DNA from: CAWCDJ01 sp963836015
Lineage (GTDB): Bacteria > Acidobacteriota > Terriglobia > Bryobacterales > Bryobacteraceae
Reading direction: 5' to 3'
NCBI GenBank assembly: GCA_963836015.1
Contig: CAWIIF010000002.1
Span: 248,001 to 312,000 of the forward strand
DNA: 64,000 bases
The translations under genes were made by a program, and so were the position numbers. The notes beneath the pieces are model-generated. The model made no database searches, had not been told where the DNA came from, and saw only the letters and a program-made list of their open reading frames with translations. Shown here in pieces: positions 9,093 through 17,793 of this stretch. How positions within the stretch are numbered: the stretch's first letter is position 1; the number at the start of each line of letters is the position of its first letter.

Positions 9093-10067
9093 CTACCGCC
9101 TTGGGTTCGCATCGCCGGACGCGCTATCGGAGATCAGCCCCTGTTCGAGTGCGGCAGCATGCAGGTTGAGAAGCGCCGAGGTCTCCTTCGGCAAGTTCAC
9201 GTCGTGACTGCCGATGGCGCGCAAGATCTCGGTCGTGCGGGGTAAGTCCGGCTGGATCACGTCCGAGTGCTTCCCGCAGAACATCGCAATCCCAGGTATA
9301 TCGGCCATGGTGTAGACGGCTTGCGGGTTATCGTGGTCCCTGAAGACCTTGTGGTTATTCCGCTCGAACTTCGCGAGGTGGCCGCGATCCGGAATCGGCC
9401 AGGTCACGCGAGTGCTGTCCAGAAACACACGCAAGACATTCGTCTCGCTACCGCCATAGTCCTGCGCGATTGAGTATCTTTCACCGAGAAAGATCGGTCC
9501 GCCTCCGGGTATGACGGATTGGCCCGGGTCGGAAGCTCCGATGGCGGAACAGCTCTCGTCGATCTTCAAGCCCTGCGTCATAGCCTCCTCCGTGGTGGAT
9601 CTCCTGCAACCGTGGAAAAAGCGGGCCTTGCAGTACGCCGCCGCAAACCGCCGCACATTTTCCTGATTGTCGAAGACCAGGATATTGTCCGCCGAGTCGT
9701 CCTCCCGCGGCCCCAGGGACAGCACTTGCGTCGCGGCATCGCCATACCGTTGGGGTGTTCCCCAAACAGCTACAACTCGCCGGATGCAGGGCTGGTACTT
9801 ATTCAGCCGGGGATCCCACCGGTTGGCCAGCTTGCCGATCGCCTGATCGTAAGTGAGAGGTTGCGGGCTAGTCTGATCGGTTCTTAGAAACTCGACTAAG
9901 CCCCGGATACTGCTCTTCGATTCCGTGAACCGGACGCGCGCGCGTTTCTTGACGTCCGCCAGAAACGCGTCGAAGTGGACTTTTGACAATTGCGAAAACC
10001 CTCCTCGCTGTTCGATTGTACGCCGCTTCTGTGGATCCGCGGGGTTGTACGCCTGCGACCCCGTCAT
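9093..10067 (-). CDS. unknown protein with possible ADP-ribosyltransferase-like core
   Basis: A protein of about 324 residues; the start is uncertain (ATG 10067 chosen, TTG 10127 also open). No family was recognised with certainty. Residues around 165-240 read ARFFHG, AMTQGLKI, GGGPIFLGERYSIAQDYG and TNVLRVFLDS. This order, an HG dipeptide, then 'xGL', then a Gly-rich loop, then a helix ending YG, then a hydrophobic strand, is that of PARP/diphtheria-type ADP-ribosyltransferases (HGT...SxxxAxxYA...VLEV). The catalytic glutamate is not obvious. No membrane helix or signal peptide is present. It stands alone, divergent from a small membrane protein. Function should be treated as unknown. Confidence 0.5.
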   Translation of the reverse strand: MTGSQAYNPADPQKRRTIEQRGGFSQLSKVHFDAFLADVKKRARVRFTESKSSIRGLVEFLRTDQTSPQPLTYDQAIGKLANRWDPRLNKYQPCIRRVVAVWGTPQRYGDAATQVLSLGPREDDSADNILVFDNQENVRRFAAAYCKARFFHGCRRSTTEEAMTQGLKIDESCSAIGASDPGQSVIPGGGPIFLGERYSIAQDYGGSETNVLRVFLDSTRVTWPIPDRGHLAKFERNNHKVFRDHDNPQAVYTMADIPGIAMFCGKHSDVIQPDLPRTTEILRAIGSHDVNLPKETSALLNLHAAALEQGLISDSASGDANPRR

Positions 10068-10149
10068 GCATAATCGAGTAATTCGGAAGATACGGGACGG
10101 ACACGAAGCGATAAGGGGGGTCGCCAATGACGGATGGAGCCTTCACCTC

Positions 10150-10569
10150 ATGAGCGAGGCGAACCCTCCCAGCCGCCTGCTTCGCAGCACCGGCGCCGTG
10201 CTCGCGGGCGCGCTCGCCGGCATCGTTCTCTCGATTGGGACCGATATGGCGATGCGCTCGGCCGGCCTCTTCCCGCCGCTCGGCACACCGATGGCCGGCT
10301 CGCTGTTCCTGCTTGCGACTGCCTACCGCACCGTCTATGGCGTCGCGGGGAGCTTCCTCACGGCGCGGCTCGCGCCCGGCCGGCCTATGCTGCACGCGCT
10401 AGTGCTCGGCGGCCTCGGCCTGGTCGCGTGCATCGCGGGCGCGGCGGCAGCGTGGAACCGGGGGCCGGAATTCGGGCCCCGATGGTACCCGCTCGCGCTG
10501 GTTGTGCTCGCGATGCCGCAATCCTGGGCCGGCAGAAAGCTCCGCCTGATGCAGTTGCACACACGCTGA
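10150..10569 (+). CDS. small polytopic membrane protein of unknown function
   Basis: A 139-residue protein starting at ATG 10150 (MSEANPPSR). It has four hydrophobic segments: GAVLAGALAGIVLSIG, MAGSLFLLATAYRTVYG, ALVLGGLGLVACIAGAAAA and YPLALVVLAMPQSWAG, with short basic connecting loops. No catalytic motif is visible. It ends 45 bp before an ADOP permease on the same strand, but nothing else links the two. Confidence 0.65.
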   Translation: MSEANPPSRLLRSTGAVLAGALAGIVLSIGTDMAMRSAGLFPPLGTPMAGSLFLLATAYRTVYGVAGSFLTARLAPGRPMLHALVLGGLGLVACIAGAAAAWNRGPEFGPRWYPLALVVLAMPQSWAGRKLRLMQLHTR

Positions 10570-10614
10570 TAGAATTTTTTGCAAACTTCCACCCCGGTTC
10601 CTTCGTTCTAGATA

Positions 10615-13029
10615 ATGATGCTTCGCTACACCCTGCGCGCCCTCTCCCGCGACCGCGCCTTCGCGGGGATGGTGGTCTTCAGCCTGGCCCTGGGGATCGG
10701 CGCCAATACCGCCATCTTCTCCCTGGTCAACGGCGTACTGCTGCGGCCCCCCGACTACCGGGAGCCCGACCGCGTGGTAGGCATCGACCAGATCATCCCC
10801 AAGTTTGCCAAGCTCTACCCGGCTCTCCCGGTCAACATCGCCATCCTCATGGAGTGGCGCAAGCAAGCCAAGTCGTTCGAGAGCATCGGGATGATGCAGC
10901 CTTCGACGTTCAACATCACGGGCGGAGGCGAGCCCGAAGTGCTCACCGGCGCGCGGGTCTCGGCGAACGTTTTCTCTGTCTTGGGCGTACAGCCGCGCCT
11001 CGGCCGCAGCTTCCTCGAAGCCGAAGACGCCGCCGGGCATGACAGCGTCGCCATCCTTGCCGACTCCCTCTGGCACCGGCGGTTCCATGCCGACCCTGCC
11101 ATCGTTGGCCGCAAGATCCTGCTCGACGGCAAGCCGTACGAGGTGGTAGGGGTGCTTCCGCCCTCTTTCCAGCTTCCCCAGGCAGCGAATTTTGTCGCCG
11201 GCCGCAGCGGCCGTAGCGAGATCTTCCGGCCCATCGGGTATGACAACGACGACCTCAAACTGCGCATGGGCGATTTCAACTACTGGGTGATCGCCCGCCT
11301 GCGGCCGGGTGTTTCGATCGCGCGCGCCAATGCCGAACTGAACGTTGTCCAGGCAGCCATCTCGGCGAAAGTCCCGGGCGACCTGAACCTGCACGCCACC
11401 GTCGCGCCGGTCCTCGACCGTATGGTCGGCAAATCCCGCAACGGCATCGTCCTGGTGATGGCCGCGGTGGGTGCGGTCCTCCTGATCCTCTGGGTCAACC
11501 TCGCCAATCTGTCGCTGGTGCGCGCCGCCGGAAGGGCCCGCGATTACGCCGTTCGCGCCGCGTTGGGAGCGAGCCGCGCCACGCTGGTCCGGCAGTCGCT
11601 CACCGAAAGTATGGTGCTCTCCGTCACCGGCGGCGGTCTCGGAGTACTGCTCGCCTGGTGGGGAGTTCGCGGGCTCATTGCCGCCGCGCCCATCGACCTG
11701 CCCCGCCTCAGTGAGGTCACCGTCGATTGGCGGGTCCTGCTCTTCGCCGTCTCCCTGTCGCTCGCCGCCGGCCTCGTCCTGGGCATCGTGCCGGCCCTGC
11801 GCAGCGCCGCGGCCGCGCCGTTTGAGGCCTTGAAATCCGGCAGCCGCAGCAGCACCGAAGGCAAGGGAGGGATGCGCATTCGCAATACCCTGGTCGCGCT
11901 CGAAGTCGGACTCAGCGCCATGCTGCTGGTCACCGCCGGCCTTCTCACCGCCAGCTTTATCCGGGTGATGACCGTGGACAAGGGCTTCGACGTCGATCGC
12001 GTACTGGCCGTGGATGTCTCTCTGCCGGCGGCTCGCTACAAGGAGAACCCCGCGCGCGCCGAGTTCTTCAAGCGAGCGATGGATGCCGCCGCCGCGCTGC
12101 CCGGCGTGCAGAACGTCTCGCTCGTCTCCGCACTGCCGCTCGCCGGCGAGATCTGGATCGACATCGTCGGCACCGAGCACGACCCACGCCCCATCCTCGA
12201 GCTGCCTTCGACCAATGTCCGCTTCGTCAGTCCGGGGTATTTCAAGACCATTCGCGTCCCCATGAAGGAGGGCCGCGATTTCGAAGAGACGGACCGCAGC
12301 CGCCCGGTCGTCATCATCTCCGCCGGTCTCGCTCAGAAGGTGTGGCCCGGCCAGGACCCCATCGGCCGCAAGCTCGATGACGGCGGGCGGATCATGGAAG
12401 TTGTCGGCATCACACCCGATTTCCGCAGCACCAGCCTCGATCATGACCCGGTCAGTATGACCTACATCCCCTACTGGCAGCGCCCGCGCCTGAGCGCTTC
12501 GATCCTCATTCGCACGGCTATGGATCCTCTCGGCATCGCGGGCGCCATGCGCGGCGGCATCTGGAAGCTCGATTCCGAAGTGCCCATCCCCGACATCCGG
12601 ACCCTCGATGAGGTGATGTCCCGCTCGGTGGCCGACCGCCGCTTCCAGATGCTGCTGGTGGCGTTGTTCGCCGCCGCCGCCCTCTCGCTTGCCGGGCTCG
12701 GGACCTACGGAGTCGTGTCCTACGCGGTGGCTCGCCGCCGCTCCGAGATGGGCATCCGTATGGCCCTGGGCGCCGCGCGCTCCGACGTGCTCCGCATGGT
12801 CCTGGGGCAGGGAATGGCTCCCGTGGTGCTCGGGCTGACGGCCGGCGCGATTGCCGCATTCGTGGTCGGGCGTTATCTTGCCAGCCTGCTCTTCGAGATC
12901 AGCCCGCGCGACCCCCTGGCCTTTGCTGCCGCCACCGGAACGCTGCTCGTGGTGGCAGCGGCCGCCTGCCTCGTCCCGGCGCGCCGCGCCACTCGCGTCA
13001 ACCCCATCGAAGCGTTGCGGTTTGAATAG
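10615..13029 (+). CDS. ADOP-family MacB/FtsX-like permease
   Basis: A complete 804-residue acidobacterial 'duplicated orphan permease'. The first helix carries SLALGIGANTAIFSL, followed by the MacB_PCD periplasmic domain (residues about 45-240). A first FtsX core of three helices follows (about 275-395, with NLANLSLVRAAGRARDYAVRAALGASR), then a second periplasmic domain (about 430-640) and a second FtsX core (about 680-800, with RRSEMGIRMALGAARSDVLRMVLGQG). The C-terminus PARRATRVNPIEALRFE is typical. The family is believed to act in export or envelope stress, using a separately encoded ATPase that is not present beside it. The gene ends 30 bp before nuoB. Confidence 0.9.
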   Translation: MMLRYTLRALSRDRAFAGMVVFSLALGIGANTAIFSLVNGVLLRPPDYREPDRVVGIDQIIPKFAKLYPALPVNIAILMEWRKQAKSFESIGMMQPSTFNITGGGEPEVLTGARVSANVFSVLGVQPRLGRSFLEAEDAAGHDSVAILADSLWHRRFHADPAIVGRKILLDGKPYEVVGVLPPSFQLPQAANFVAGRSGRSEIFRPIGYDNDDLKLRMGDFNYWVIARLRPGVSIARANAELNVVQAAISAKVPGDLNLHATVAPVLDRMVGKSRNGIVLVMAAVGAVLLILWVNLANLSLVRAAGRARDYAVRAALGASRATLVRQSLTESMVLSVTGGGLGVLLAWWGVRGLIAAAPIDLPRLSEVTVDWRVLLFAVSLSLAAGLVLGIVPALRSAAAAPFEALKSGSRSSTEGKGGMRIRNTLVALEVGLSAMLLVTAGLLTASFIRVMTVDKGFDVDRVLAVDVSLPAARYKENPARAEFFKRAMDAAAALPGVQNVSLVSALPLAGEIWIDIVGTEHDPRPILELPSTNVRFVSPGYFKTIRVPMKEGRDFEETDRSRPVVIISAGLAQKVWPGQDPIGRKLDDGGRIMEVVGITPDFRSTSLDHDPVSMTYIPYWQRPRLSASILIRTAMDPLGIAGAMRGGIWKLDSEVPIPDIRTLDEVMSRSVADRRFQMLLVALFAAAALSLAGLGTYGVVSYAVARRRSEMGIRMALGAARSDVLRMVLGQGMAPVVLGLTAGAIAAFVVGRYLASLLFEISPRDPLAFAAATGTLLVVAAAACLVPARRATRVNPIEALRFE

Positions 13030-13059
13030 CGGATGGTGATACAATCCGGGTGAAGCATC

Positions 13060-13626
13060 ATGTCTTCCTTCATCCAGAACCAGTTTGAACGGAATGTGAT
13101 CACCACCTCCGTCGACTACGTGTTCAACTGGGCCCGCCACTCTTCCATCTGGCCCCTGACGTTCGGGTTGGCCTGCTGCGCGATCGAAATGATCGCCTCC
13201 AGCACGTCGCGCTTCGACATCGCCCGCTTCGGCGCCGAAGTCTTCCGCCCCAGCCCCCGCCAGTCGGACCTCATGATCGTGGCCGGCACGGTCACCTTGA
13301 AGATGGCGCCGGTCCTGAAGCGCATCTGGGACCAGATGCCCGACCCGAAATGGTGCATCTCGATGGGCGCCTGCTCGAGCGTCGGCGGCCCGTTCAATAC
13401 CTACGCCGTACTGCAGGGCGTCGATAAAGTCGTCCCCGTGGACGTCTACATCACGGGCTGCCCGCCGCGTCCCGAGAACCTGTTCTACGGGTTGATGAAG
13501 CTCCAGGACAAGATCGACCAGATGACCACCCTGGTCAAGCGGCCTACCGAGATCCGGCTCGACGAATCCATGCTCGAAGAGTTCAAGCAGCAGGTGCGGA
13601 TCGCCCAGATTCAGAATCCCGTCTAA
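13060..13626 (+). CDS. nuoB: NADH-quinone oxidoreductase subunit B (NuoB), isolated copy
   Basis: A 188-residue protein with all NuoB hallmarks. PLTFGLACCAIEM supplies Cys39 and Cys40, SMGACSS supplies Cys105 and ITGCPPRPE supplies Cys134; these ligate the terminal N2 [4Fe-4S] cluster that passes electrons to quinone. RFGAEVFRPSPRQSDLM and VPVDVYITGCPPRPENL are near-invariant. Length and ends match functional subunits. No other nuo gene flanks it: upstream is an ADOP permease and downstream pgeF follows after 1 bp. It may be a second copy for a partial complex I or the only nuoB separated from its operon. Confidence 0.93.
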   Translation: MSSFIQNQFERNVITTSVDYVFNWARHSSIWPLTFGLACCAIEMIASSTSRFDIARFGAEVFRPSPRQSDLMIVAGTVTLKMAPVLKRIWDQMPDPKWCISMGACSSVGGPFNTYAVLQGVDKVVPVDVYITGCPPRPENLFYGLMKLQDKIDQMTTLVKRPTEIRLDESMLEEFKQQVRIAQIQNPV

Positions 13627-13627
13627 C

Positions 13628-14275
13628 GTGTTTTATCAGGATTCCCAGGTCTACCGCGTCTCCGAATTCGATCGCTTCGACTGGCTGGTTCACGGCTTCG
13701 GTACGCGCCTCGCCGATATTCCCGCGCGCTTTGGCAATCTCGCTACTCTGAAACAGATCCACTCCGCCGATTGCGTCCCCGCCGAAGGCCGCGCCGGAAT
13801 GCTGGGCGACGGCGACGCGCTGCTCGAGGATTCGCCCGGCTCCGTCGTGGCCGTCAAGACCGCCGACTGCATTCCGATTTTGCTCGTCGATCCCGGTCGC
13901 CGCGCCGTCGCCGCGGTGCATGCCGGATGGCGCGGCACGGCCGCGGGCATCGTCGGGCGCGCGGTCGGCGCCATGCACGCTCGATTCGGTTCAGTCCCGC
14001 ACGATATCGAAGCCGCCATCGGGCCCGGCATCGGCGAATGCTGTTACGAGGTCGGCCCGGAAGTCGCGGTCCGCTTCGGAGAGCAGGGAAGAGCACACAT
14101 CGACCTCTCCGGTATCAACCGCCGCCAATTGATCGCGGCCGGTGTAACGCCCCACCGCATCTACGCGTCGAATTTGTGCACCATGTGCCGCCCCGAGGAG
14201 TTCCATTCCTTCCGGCGGGACAAAGAGGCCGCCGGGCGCCTGTATTCTTTCATCGGCCTACAGAACCGCGGCTAA
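13628..14275 (+). CDS. pgeF: PgeF/YfiH-type purine nucleosidase/peptidoglycan editing factor (Cu-oxidase_4, laccase domain)
   Basis: A 215-residue protein beginning at GTG 13628, one base after the nuoB stop, so translation is probably coupled. The zinc-site residues of the family are present: His45 (LKQIHSADC), Cys81 (TADCIPILL) and His98 (AAVHAGWRGTAAG). The conserved GPGIGECCYEVG block and the C-terminal YSFIGLQ end also fit. Family members act as purine nucleoside phosphorylase/adenosine deaminase-like enzymes or remove mis-incorporated residues from peptidoglycan precursors. They were historically annotated as polyphenol oxidase. Confidence 0.88.
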   Translation: MFYQDSQVYRVSEFDRFDWLVHGFGTRLADIPARFGNLATLKQIHSADCVPAEGRAGMLGDGDALLEDSPGSVVAVKTADCIPILLVDPGRRAVAAVHAGWRGTAAGIVGRAVGAMHARFGSVPHDIEAAIGPGIGECCYEVGPEVAVRFGEQGRAHIDLSGINRRQLIAAGVTPHRIYASNLCTMCRPEEFHSFRRDKEAAGRLYSFIGLQNRG

Positions 14276-14302
14276 GCGGTACAGTAAAAGTGAGAAGATT
14301 GC

Positions 14303-15007
14303 ATGTTCACATGGATCTGCCCGCAATGCGGGCGCGAAGTGCCTCCTGCCTACACGGAGTGCCCGGACTGCAGCAATAAGGAAGGGCAGCCTGCCCAGCC
14401 GCAGCCCGCGGCCGTGGCGCAGCCGCCTCAGCCGGAATACACCCCGCCTCAGCAGCCATATGTTCCGCCTCCTCCGCCGCCGGCAGTCGGTCAGGTCCGT
14501 GTCGCTCAGTACCAACCGCCGCCGGCTCCCGCCGCTCGCGGAGGCTTGCCCACCTGGCTTCTCACGCTGGTATTCGCTTTCGCGTTCCTGGGGCTCGGCG
14601 CCGGAGTGTACTGGCTGATCGGCTGGGCCAAAGGCAGCGGACCGAAGCCGTCCATCAACGTCGAAAGCCCTTCCGCCAAGGCCGGCGCCAAGGTGAGTCC
14701 GCTGCAAAAGTACATCGAGGTGGGCGGCGTCCGCTTCATCGAGAATGCGAAGAAGCAGACAGAGGTGAAGTTCGTCATCACCAACCATTCGCCCGCCGAG
14801 ATCAGCGGCCTGGCCGGCAATGTCACCATCTGGGGCCGTACGCGTACATCCGAAGAGGATGCCGCCGGCACGTTCACGTTCAGCACCAATCTCGGCCCGT
14901 GGGAATCCAAAGAGATGAGCGCGCCGCTCAATACCAAGCTCAAGATCTACGAGCTGCCCGACTGGCAGAACGTCAGCACCGATATTCAGATCACGGCCCC
15001 AGCTTAA
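14303..15007 (+). CDS. zinc-ribbon, proline-rich, single-TM protein of unknown function
   Basis: A 234-residue protein in three parts. Residues 4-23 form a zinc ribbon (CPQC and CPDC, Cys6/9/20/23). Residues 28-85 are a proline- and glutamine-rich linker. Residues about 90-110 form one transmembrane helix (WLLTLVFAFAFLGLGAGVY). The C-terminal 110 residues form a probable extracytoplasmic beta domain (VKFVITNHSPAEISGLAGNVTIWG) resembling DUF-type Ig-like domains that compare local with background values. The layout suggests a cytoplasmic metal-bound tip and an exported domain. The 3' end overlaps the convergent TPR gene by 17 bp. Confidence 0.7.
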   Translation: MFTWICPQCGREVPPAYTECPDCSNKEGQPAQPQPAAVAQPPQPEYTPPQQPYVPPPPPPAVGQVRVAQYQPPPAPAARGGLPTWLLTLVFAFAFLGLGAGVYWLIGWAKGSGPKPSINVESPSAKAGAKVSPLQKYIEVGGVRFIENAKKQTEVKFVITNHSPAEISGLAGNVTIWGRTRTSEEDAAGTFTFSTNLGPWESKEMSAPLNTKLKIYELPDWQNVSTDIQITAPA

Positions 15008-16391
15008 GCAGGTTCTGGCGGGCCTGCTCCAGGTGGGGATCGATCTGTAGAGCCCGTTCGAAATCCGCCCGCGCCGCGTCGGTCTGGCCGAGCGCCGCCA
15101 GCGCGACGCCGCGGTTATTGACGTACAGCGCGTTGTGCGGATCGAGAGCCAGCGCACGGCCGAACTCGCTCAACGCTGCATCCGCCTGTCCTTCCGCCAG
15201 CAGCGTCTTTCCGGTCTCCGCCGCCACCGCCGGATCCTTGGGGTCGAGCGCCTCCGCTTTACCCAATAGCTCCAGCGCCTGCGCCGCCGGGAGCACTCGC
15301 GCCAGTTGGATCTTCGGCCGGATCTTGTCCGGCGCGCGCTCCACCGCCTCCGTCCACAGCGCCCTTTCCGTCATCCAAACCTGCGTCCTCATAAACCCGA
15401 ACCCCGCAAATATCACGATGACCGCGAGTCCCAAGTAGGGTAGGCCTCCCGGCCTGCCCAACGCAGACGAAGTCTGCGCCACTACTACCGCGAAACACAC
15501 CATCGCGAAATACATCCTTCGATCCGCCGCCAGATCCGCCGCCGGAAAAATCGTCGAGCTGGGAATCAGCAAAATCAACCCAGCCAGCGCCCACCGCGAA
15601 TATCTCCACGCCGCCCACACAATCGCTCCGACCAGCACCCACGCCGCCGCTACGACGTGTATATCGGGATCCACCGTGAACCCGTACGGCACCACCACCA
15701 GCCGCAGATAGCGCAAAATCACGGTCCCCTGCGCCAGCAGATAGTTCCACGGAGAGAGCCCCGCCTGCACTCCCGGCGTCACCGAAATCGCCCAGATCAC
15801 GCGCAGACCTGCCGCTGCCGAAAGCCCCACCATGCTCCAGAAGGCCGCGCTCCACACCCGCCCCTTGGCCCCCGGCAGCACCGCCAGCGCCAGGGGGAAC
15901 GCCGCCACTTCCTCTTTCGCGAGCAGGGCCGCCGCGAACCACGCCACCGCCGCCCACTCATTCCCCTCGATCCATTCGTAGAGCGCCGCCAGGCAGAGCA
16001 GGGTAGCCAGCACGATCGCCCGTCCCCACACGTAATCCACCGCCTCCGCCTGAATTGGATGCACTGCGAAAATTGCCGCCGCGAGCGCCGCCGTAGTCTC
16101 CGGCACGAGACGCCGCAGGCACTCGAACAGCAGCAGGACCACCCCCAGGTGCAGCGCCAGGTTGAGCAGGTGATAGCCCAGCGGATCGCCTCCGCCCACC
16201 TGGTAGTTCAGCCAGTATGTGAAGTAGGTCAGCGGCCGCGTCTGCCGGAGTGCCCATACGCCGATCCAACCGGAAGGCGACGTCAGGACCGGATCCGAGA
16301 AAATGGCATAATCGTCAAAGTGAAAGCCCGAACCAAGCGAAGCGCCGAAAGCAATCAGCGCCGCGGCGAGCAGAAAAAGGCGCGTCCGCAT
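14991..16391 (-). CDS. polytopic membrane protein with C-terminal TPR repeats (PMT/TMTC-like)
   Basis: A 466-residue protein; ATG 16391 chosen because it opens directly into the first helix (MRTRLFLLAAALIAFG) and upstream in-frame sequence belongs to nth on the other strand. About ten hydrophobic helices follow. The first loop, GFHFDDYAIFSDP, has the paired acidic residues expected of GT-C glycosyltransferases, and AIFAVHPIQAEAVDYVWGR is typical of TMTC/O-mannosyltransferase-like proteins. The last 100 residues are two or three TPR units (VNNRGVALAALGQTDAARADFERALQIDP). This combination is widespread in Acidobacteria. Substrate unknown. Confidence 0.78.
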   Translation of the reverse strand: MRTRLFLLAAALIAFGASLGSGFHFDDYAIFSDPVLTSPSGWIGVWALRQTRPLTYFTYWLNYQVGGGDPLGYHLLNLALHLGVVLLLFECLRRLVPETTAALAAAIFAVHPIQAEAVDYVWGRAIVLATLLCLAALYEWIEGNEWAAVAWFAAALLAKEEVAAFPLALAVLPGAKGRVWSAAFWSMVGLSAAAGLRVIWAISVTPGVQAGLSPWNYLLAQGTVILRYLRLVVVPYGFTVDPDIHVVAAAWVLVGAIVWAAWRYSRWALAGLILLIPSSTIFPAADLAADRRMYFAMVCFAVVVAQTSSALGRPGGLPYLGLAVIVIFAGFGFMRTQVWMTERALWTEAVERAPDKIRPKIQLARVLPAAQALELLGKAEALDPKDPAVAAETGKTLLAEGQADAALSEFGRALALDPHNALYVNNRGVALAALGQTDAARADFERALQIDPHLEQARQNLLKLGP

Positions 16392-16409
16392 GACCAAATA
16401 CGAGCTTAC

Positions 16410-17069
16410 GTGAAACGCCCGAAGACCGCAGCCGAACGCAAGGAGCGCGTCGCGGAGATCCTCGTCCGCCTCAACCGCATGTATCCCGCCGCCACCTGCG
16501 CGCTGCACCACGGCAATCCGTGGGAACTGCTGGTTGCGACGATTCTCTCCGCGCAATGCACCGATAAGCGCGTCAATGAAGTAACTCCCGGGCTCTTCGC
16601 CAAGTACCCGACGCCCCAGGATTTCGCCGCCGTCCGCCCCGAGGTTCTGGCGAACGACATACGCAGCACCGGCTTCTTCAACAACAAGGCCAAATCGATC
16701 GTCGGCGCCGCGAAGCGCGTGGTCGCGGAATTTGGCGGCCAGGTGCCCAAAACCATCGAGGAATTACTGACCATCCCCGGCGCCGCGCGCAAGACCGCCA
16801 ACGTGGTGCTCGGCACCGCCTATGGCATCGCTTCCGGCGTGGTGGTTGATACGCACGTGCAGCGAATTTCGCGGCGTCTCGATCTCACCAAAAACACCGA
16901 CCCCGTCAAGATCGAGCAGGACCTGATGAAGATCATCCCCCGCGACCGCTGGATTCTGTTCTCCCACCAGGTGATCCTCCACGGCCGCGCCCTCTGTGTG
17001 GCGCGCGGCCCCAAATGCCCTGAGTGCGCGCTCGATTCCATCTGCTACGCCAAAGACAAAACCGCGTAA
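16410..17069 (+). CDS. nth: endonuclease III (DNA glycosylase/AP lyase)
   Basis: A 219-residue enzyme; GTG 16410 gives the canonical N-terminus. It excises oxidised pyrimidines and cleaves the abasic site. Visible features are LLVATILSAQCTDKRVN and a helix-hairpin-helix TIPGAARKTANVVL holding catalytic Lys128, followed by catalytic Asp147 in VVVDTHVQR. A complete [4Fe-4S] loop of Cys196-X6-Cys203-X2-Cys206-X5-Cys212 follows. The hairpin reads GAAR rather than the commoner GVGR, a mild variation. It is divergent from the TPR membrane gene; the two starts are only 18 bp apart. Confidence 0.93.
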   Translation: MKRPKTAAERKERVAEILVRLNRMYPAATCALHHGNPWELLVATILSAQCTDKRVNEVTPGLFAKYPTPQDFAAVRPEVLANDIRSTGFFNNKAKSIVGAAKRVVAEFGGQVPKTIEELLTIPGAARKTANVVLGTAYGIASGVVVDTHVQRISRRLDLTKNTDPVKIEQDLMKIIPRDRWILFSHQVILHGRALCVARGPKCPECALDSICYAKDKTA

Positions 17070-17164
17070 CGGTTTCTTCGCACTCCGCTTACAAACTATT
17101 TACATTGCGGCGAAAACCGCTTTGCCTTCTCAAACGTTTATATAAGCAGGAGGGCAAGAGACAA

Positions 17165-17710
17165 ATGAAAACGAGGCTGCTGGCAGCATTAGCGATGGCG
17201 GGAGGTCTTCTGATGGCCGCCCCCAACCAGGCGAGTATGCCGCAGAGCGATAACTCGATCGCTCAGCGCATCACTCACGAGATTCGGATGTATCCGCAAT
17301 ACGGCATCTGGGACGATGTCAATCTCCAGGTGGCCAACGGGCAGGTCGTTCTGTCCGGCGAGGTCAACCAGCCGTATAAGAAGTCCGACATCGCCAACAT
17401 CGTCAAGCGCGTGCCCGGCGTCACGAGCGTAACCAACGAGATCAAAGTCGCGCCGCTGTCGAATTTCGACGACCGGCTGCGCATCCAGGTGGCGCGTGCC
17501 ATCTACCGCGATCCGAGCTTCACGCTGTACGGCATGCAGGCTCAGCCGCCGATCCACATCCTGGTCAATAACGGGCATGTGACCCTGACCGGCGTAGTCG
17601 CTACGGACGCACAAAAGCAGATCGCCGGCATACGGGCAGCTTCCGCCGGCTTGAGTTTCGGTCCCGTCGTCAACAACCTGCGAGTGGAACATCCCGCCAG
17701 GAAAAGCTAG
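17165..17710 (+). CDS. exported protein with two BON domains
   Basis: A 181-residue protein starting at ATG 17165, preceded by a strong AGGAGG at 17148-17153. Residues 1-21 are a signal peptide (LLAALAMAGGLLMAAPNQAS). Two BON domains follow, about residues 30-95 (VNLQVANGQVVLSGEV, VPGVTSVTNEIKV) and 98-175 (HILVNNGHVTLTGVVAT, VVNNLRVE). BON proteins sit in the periplasm or outer membrane and are often involved in envelope stress or phospholipid binding. It is flanked by its own stem-loop terminator at 17735-17760. Confidence 0.86.
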   Translation: MKTRLLAALAMAGGLLMAAPNQASMPQSDNSIAQRITHEIRMYPQYGIWDDVNLQVANGQVVLSGEVNQPYKKSDIANIVKRVPGVTSVTNEIKVAPLSNFDDRLRIQVARAIYRDPSFTLYGMQAQPPIHILVNNGHVTLTGVVATDAQKQIAGIRAASAGLSFGPVVNNLRVEHPARKS

Positions 17711-17734
17711 TCCACAGGCATCCCGCCGATCCGG

Positions 17735-17760
17735 GCGGCCGGGGTTCGCGCCCCGGCCGC
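17735..17760 (+). terminator. GC-rich hairpin terminator after the BON gene
   Basis: GCGGCCGGGG pairs perfectly with CCCCGGCCGC over a 6-nt loop, 24 bp after the stop codon, followed by TCTTGCCATTT. The T tract is poor, so it may be a partial terminator. Confidence 0.5.
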
Positions 17761-17793
17761 TCTTGCCATTTCAGGCCCCTGCTAAAATCGGCT

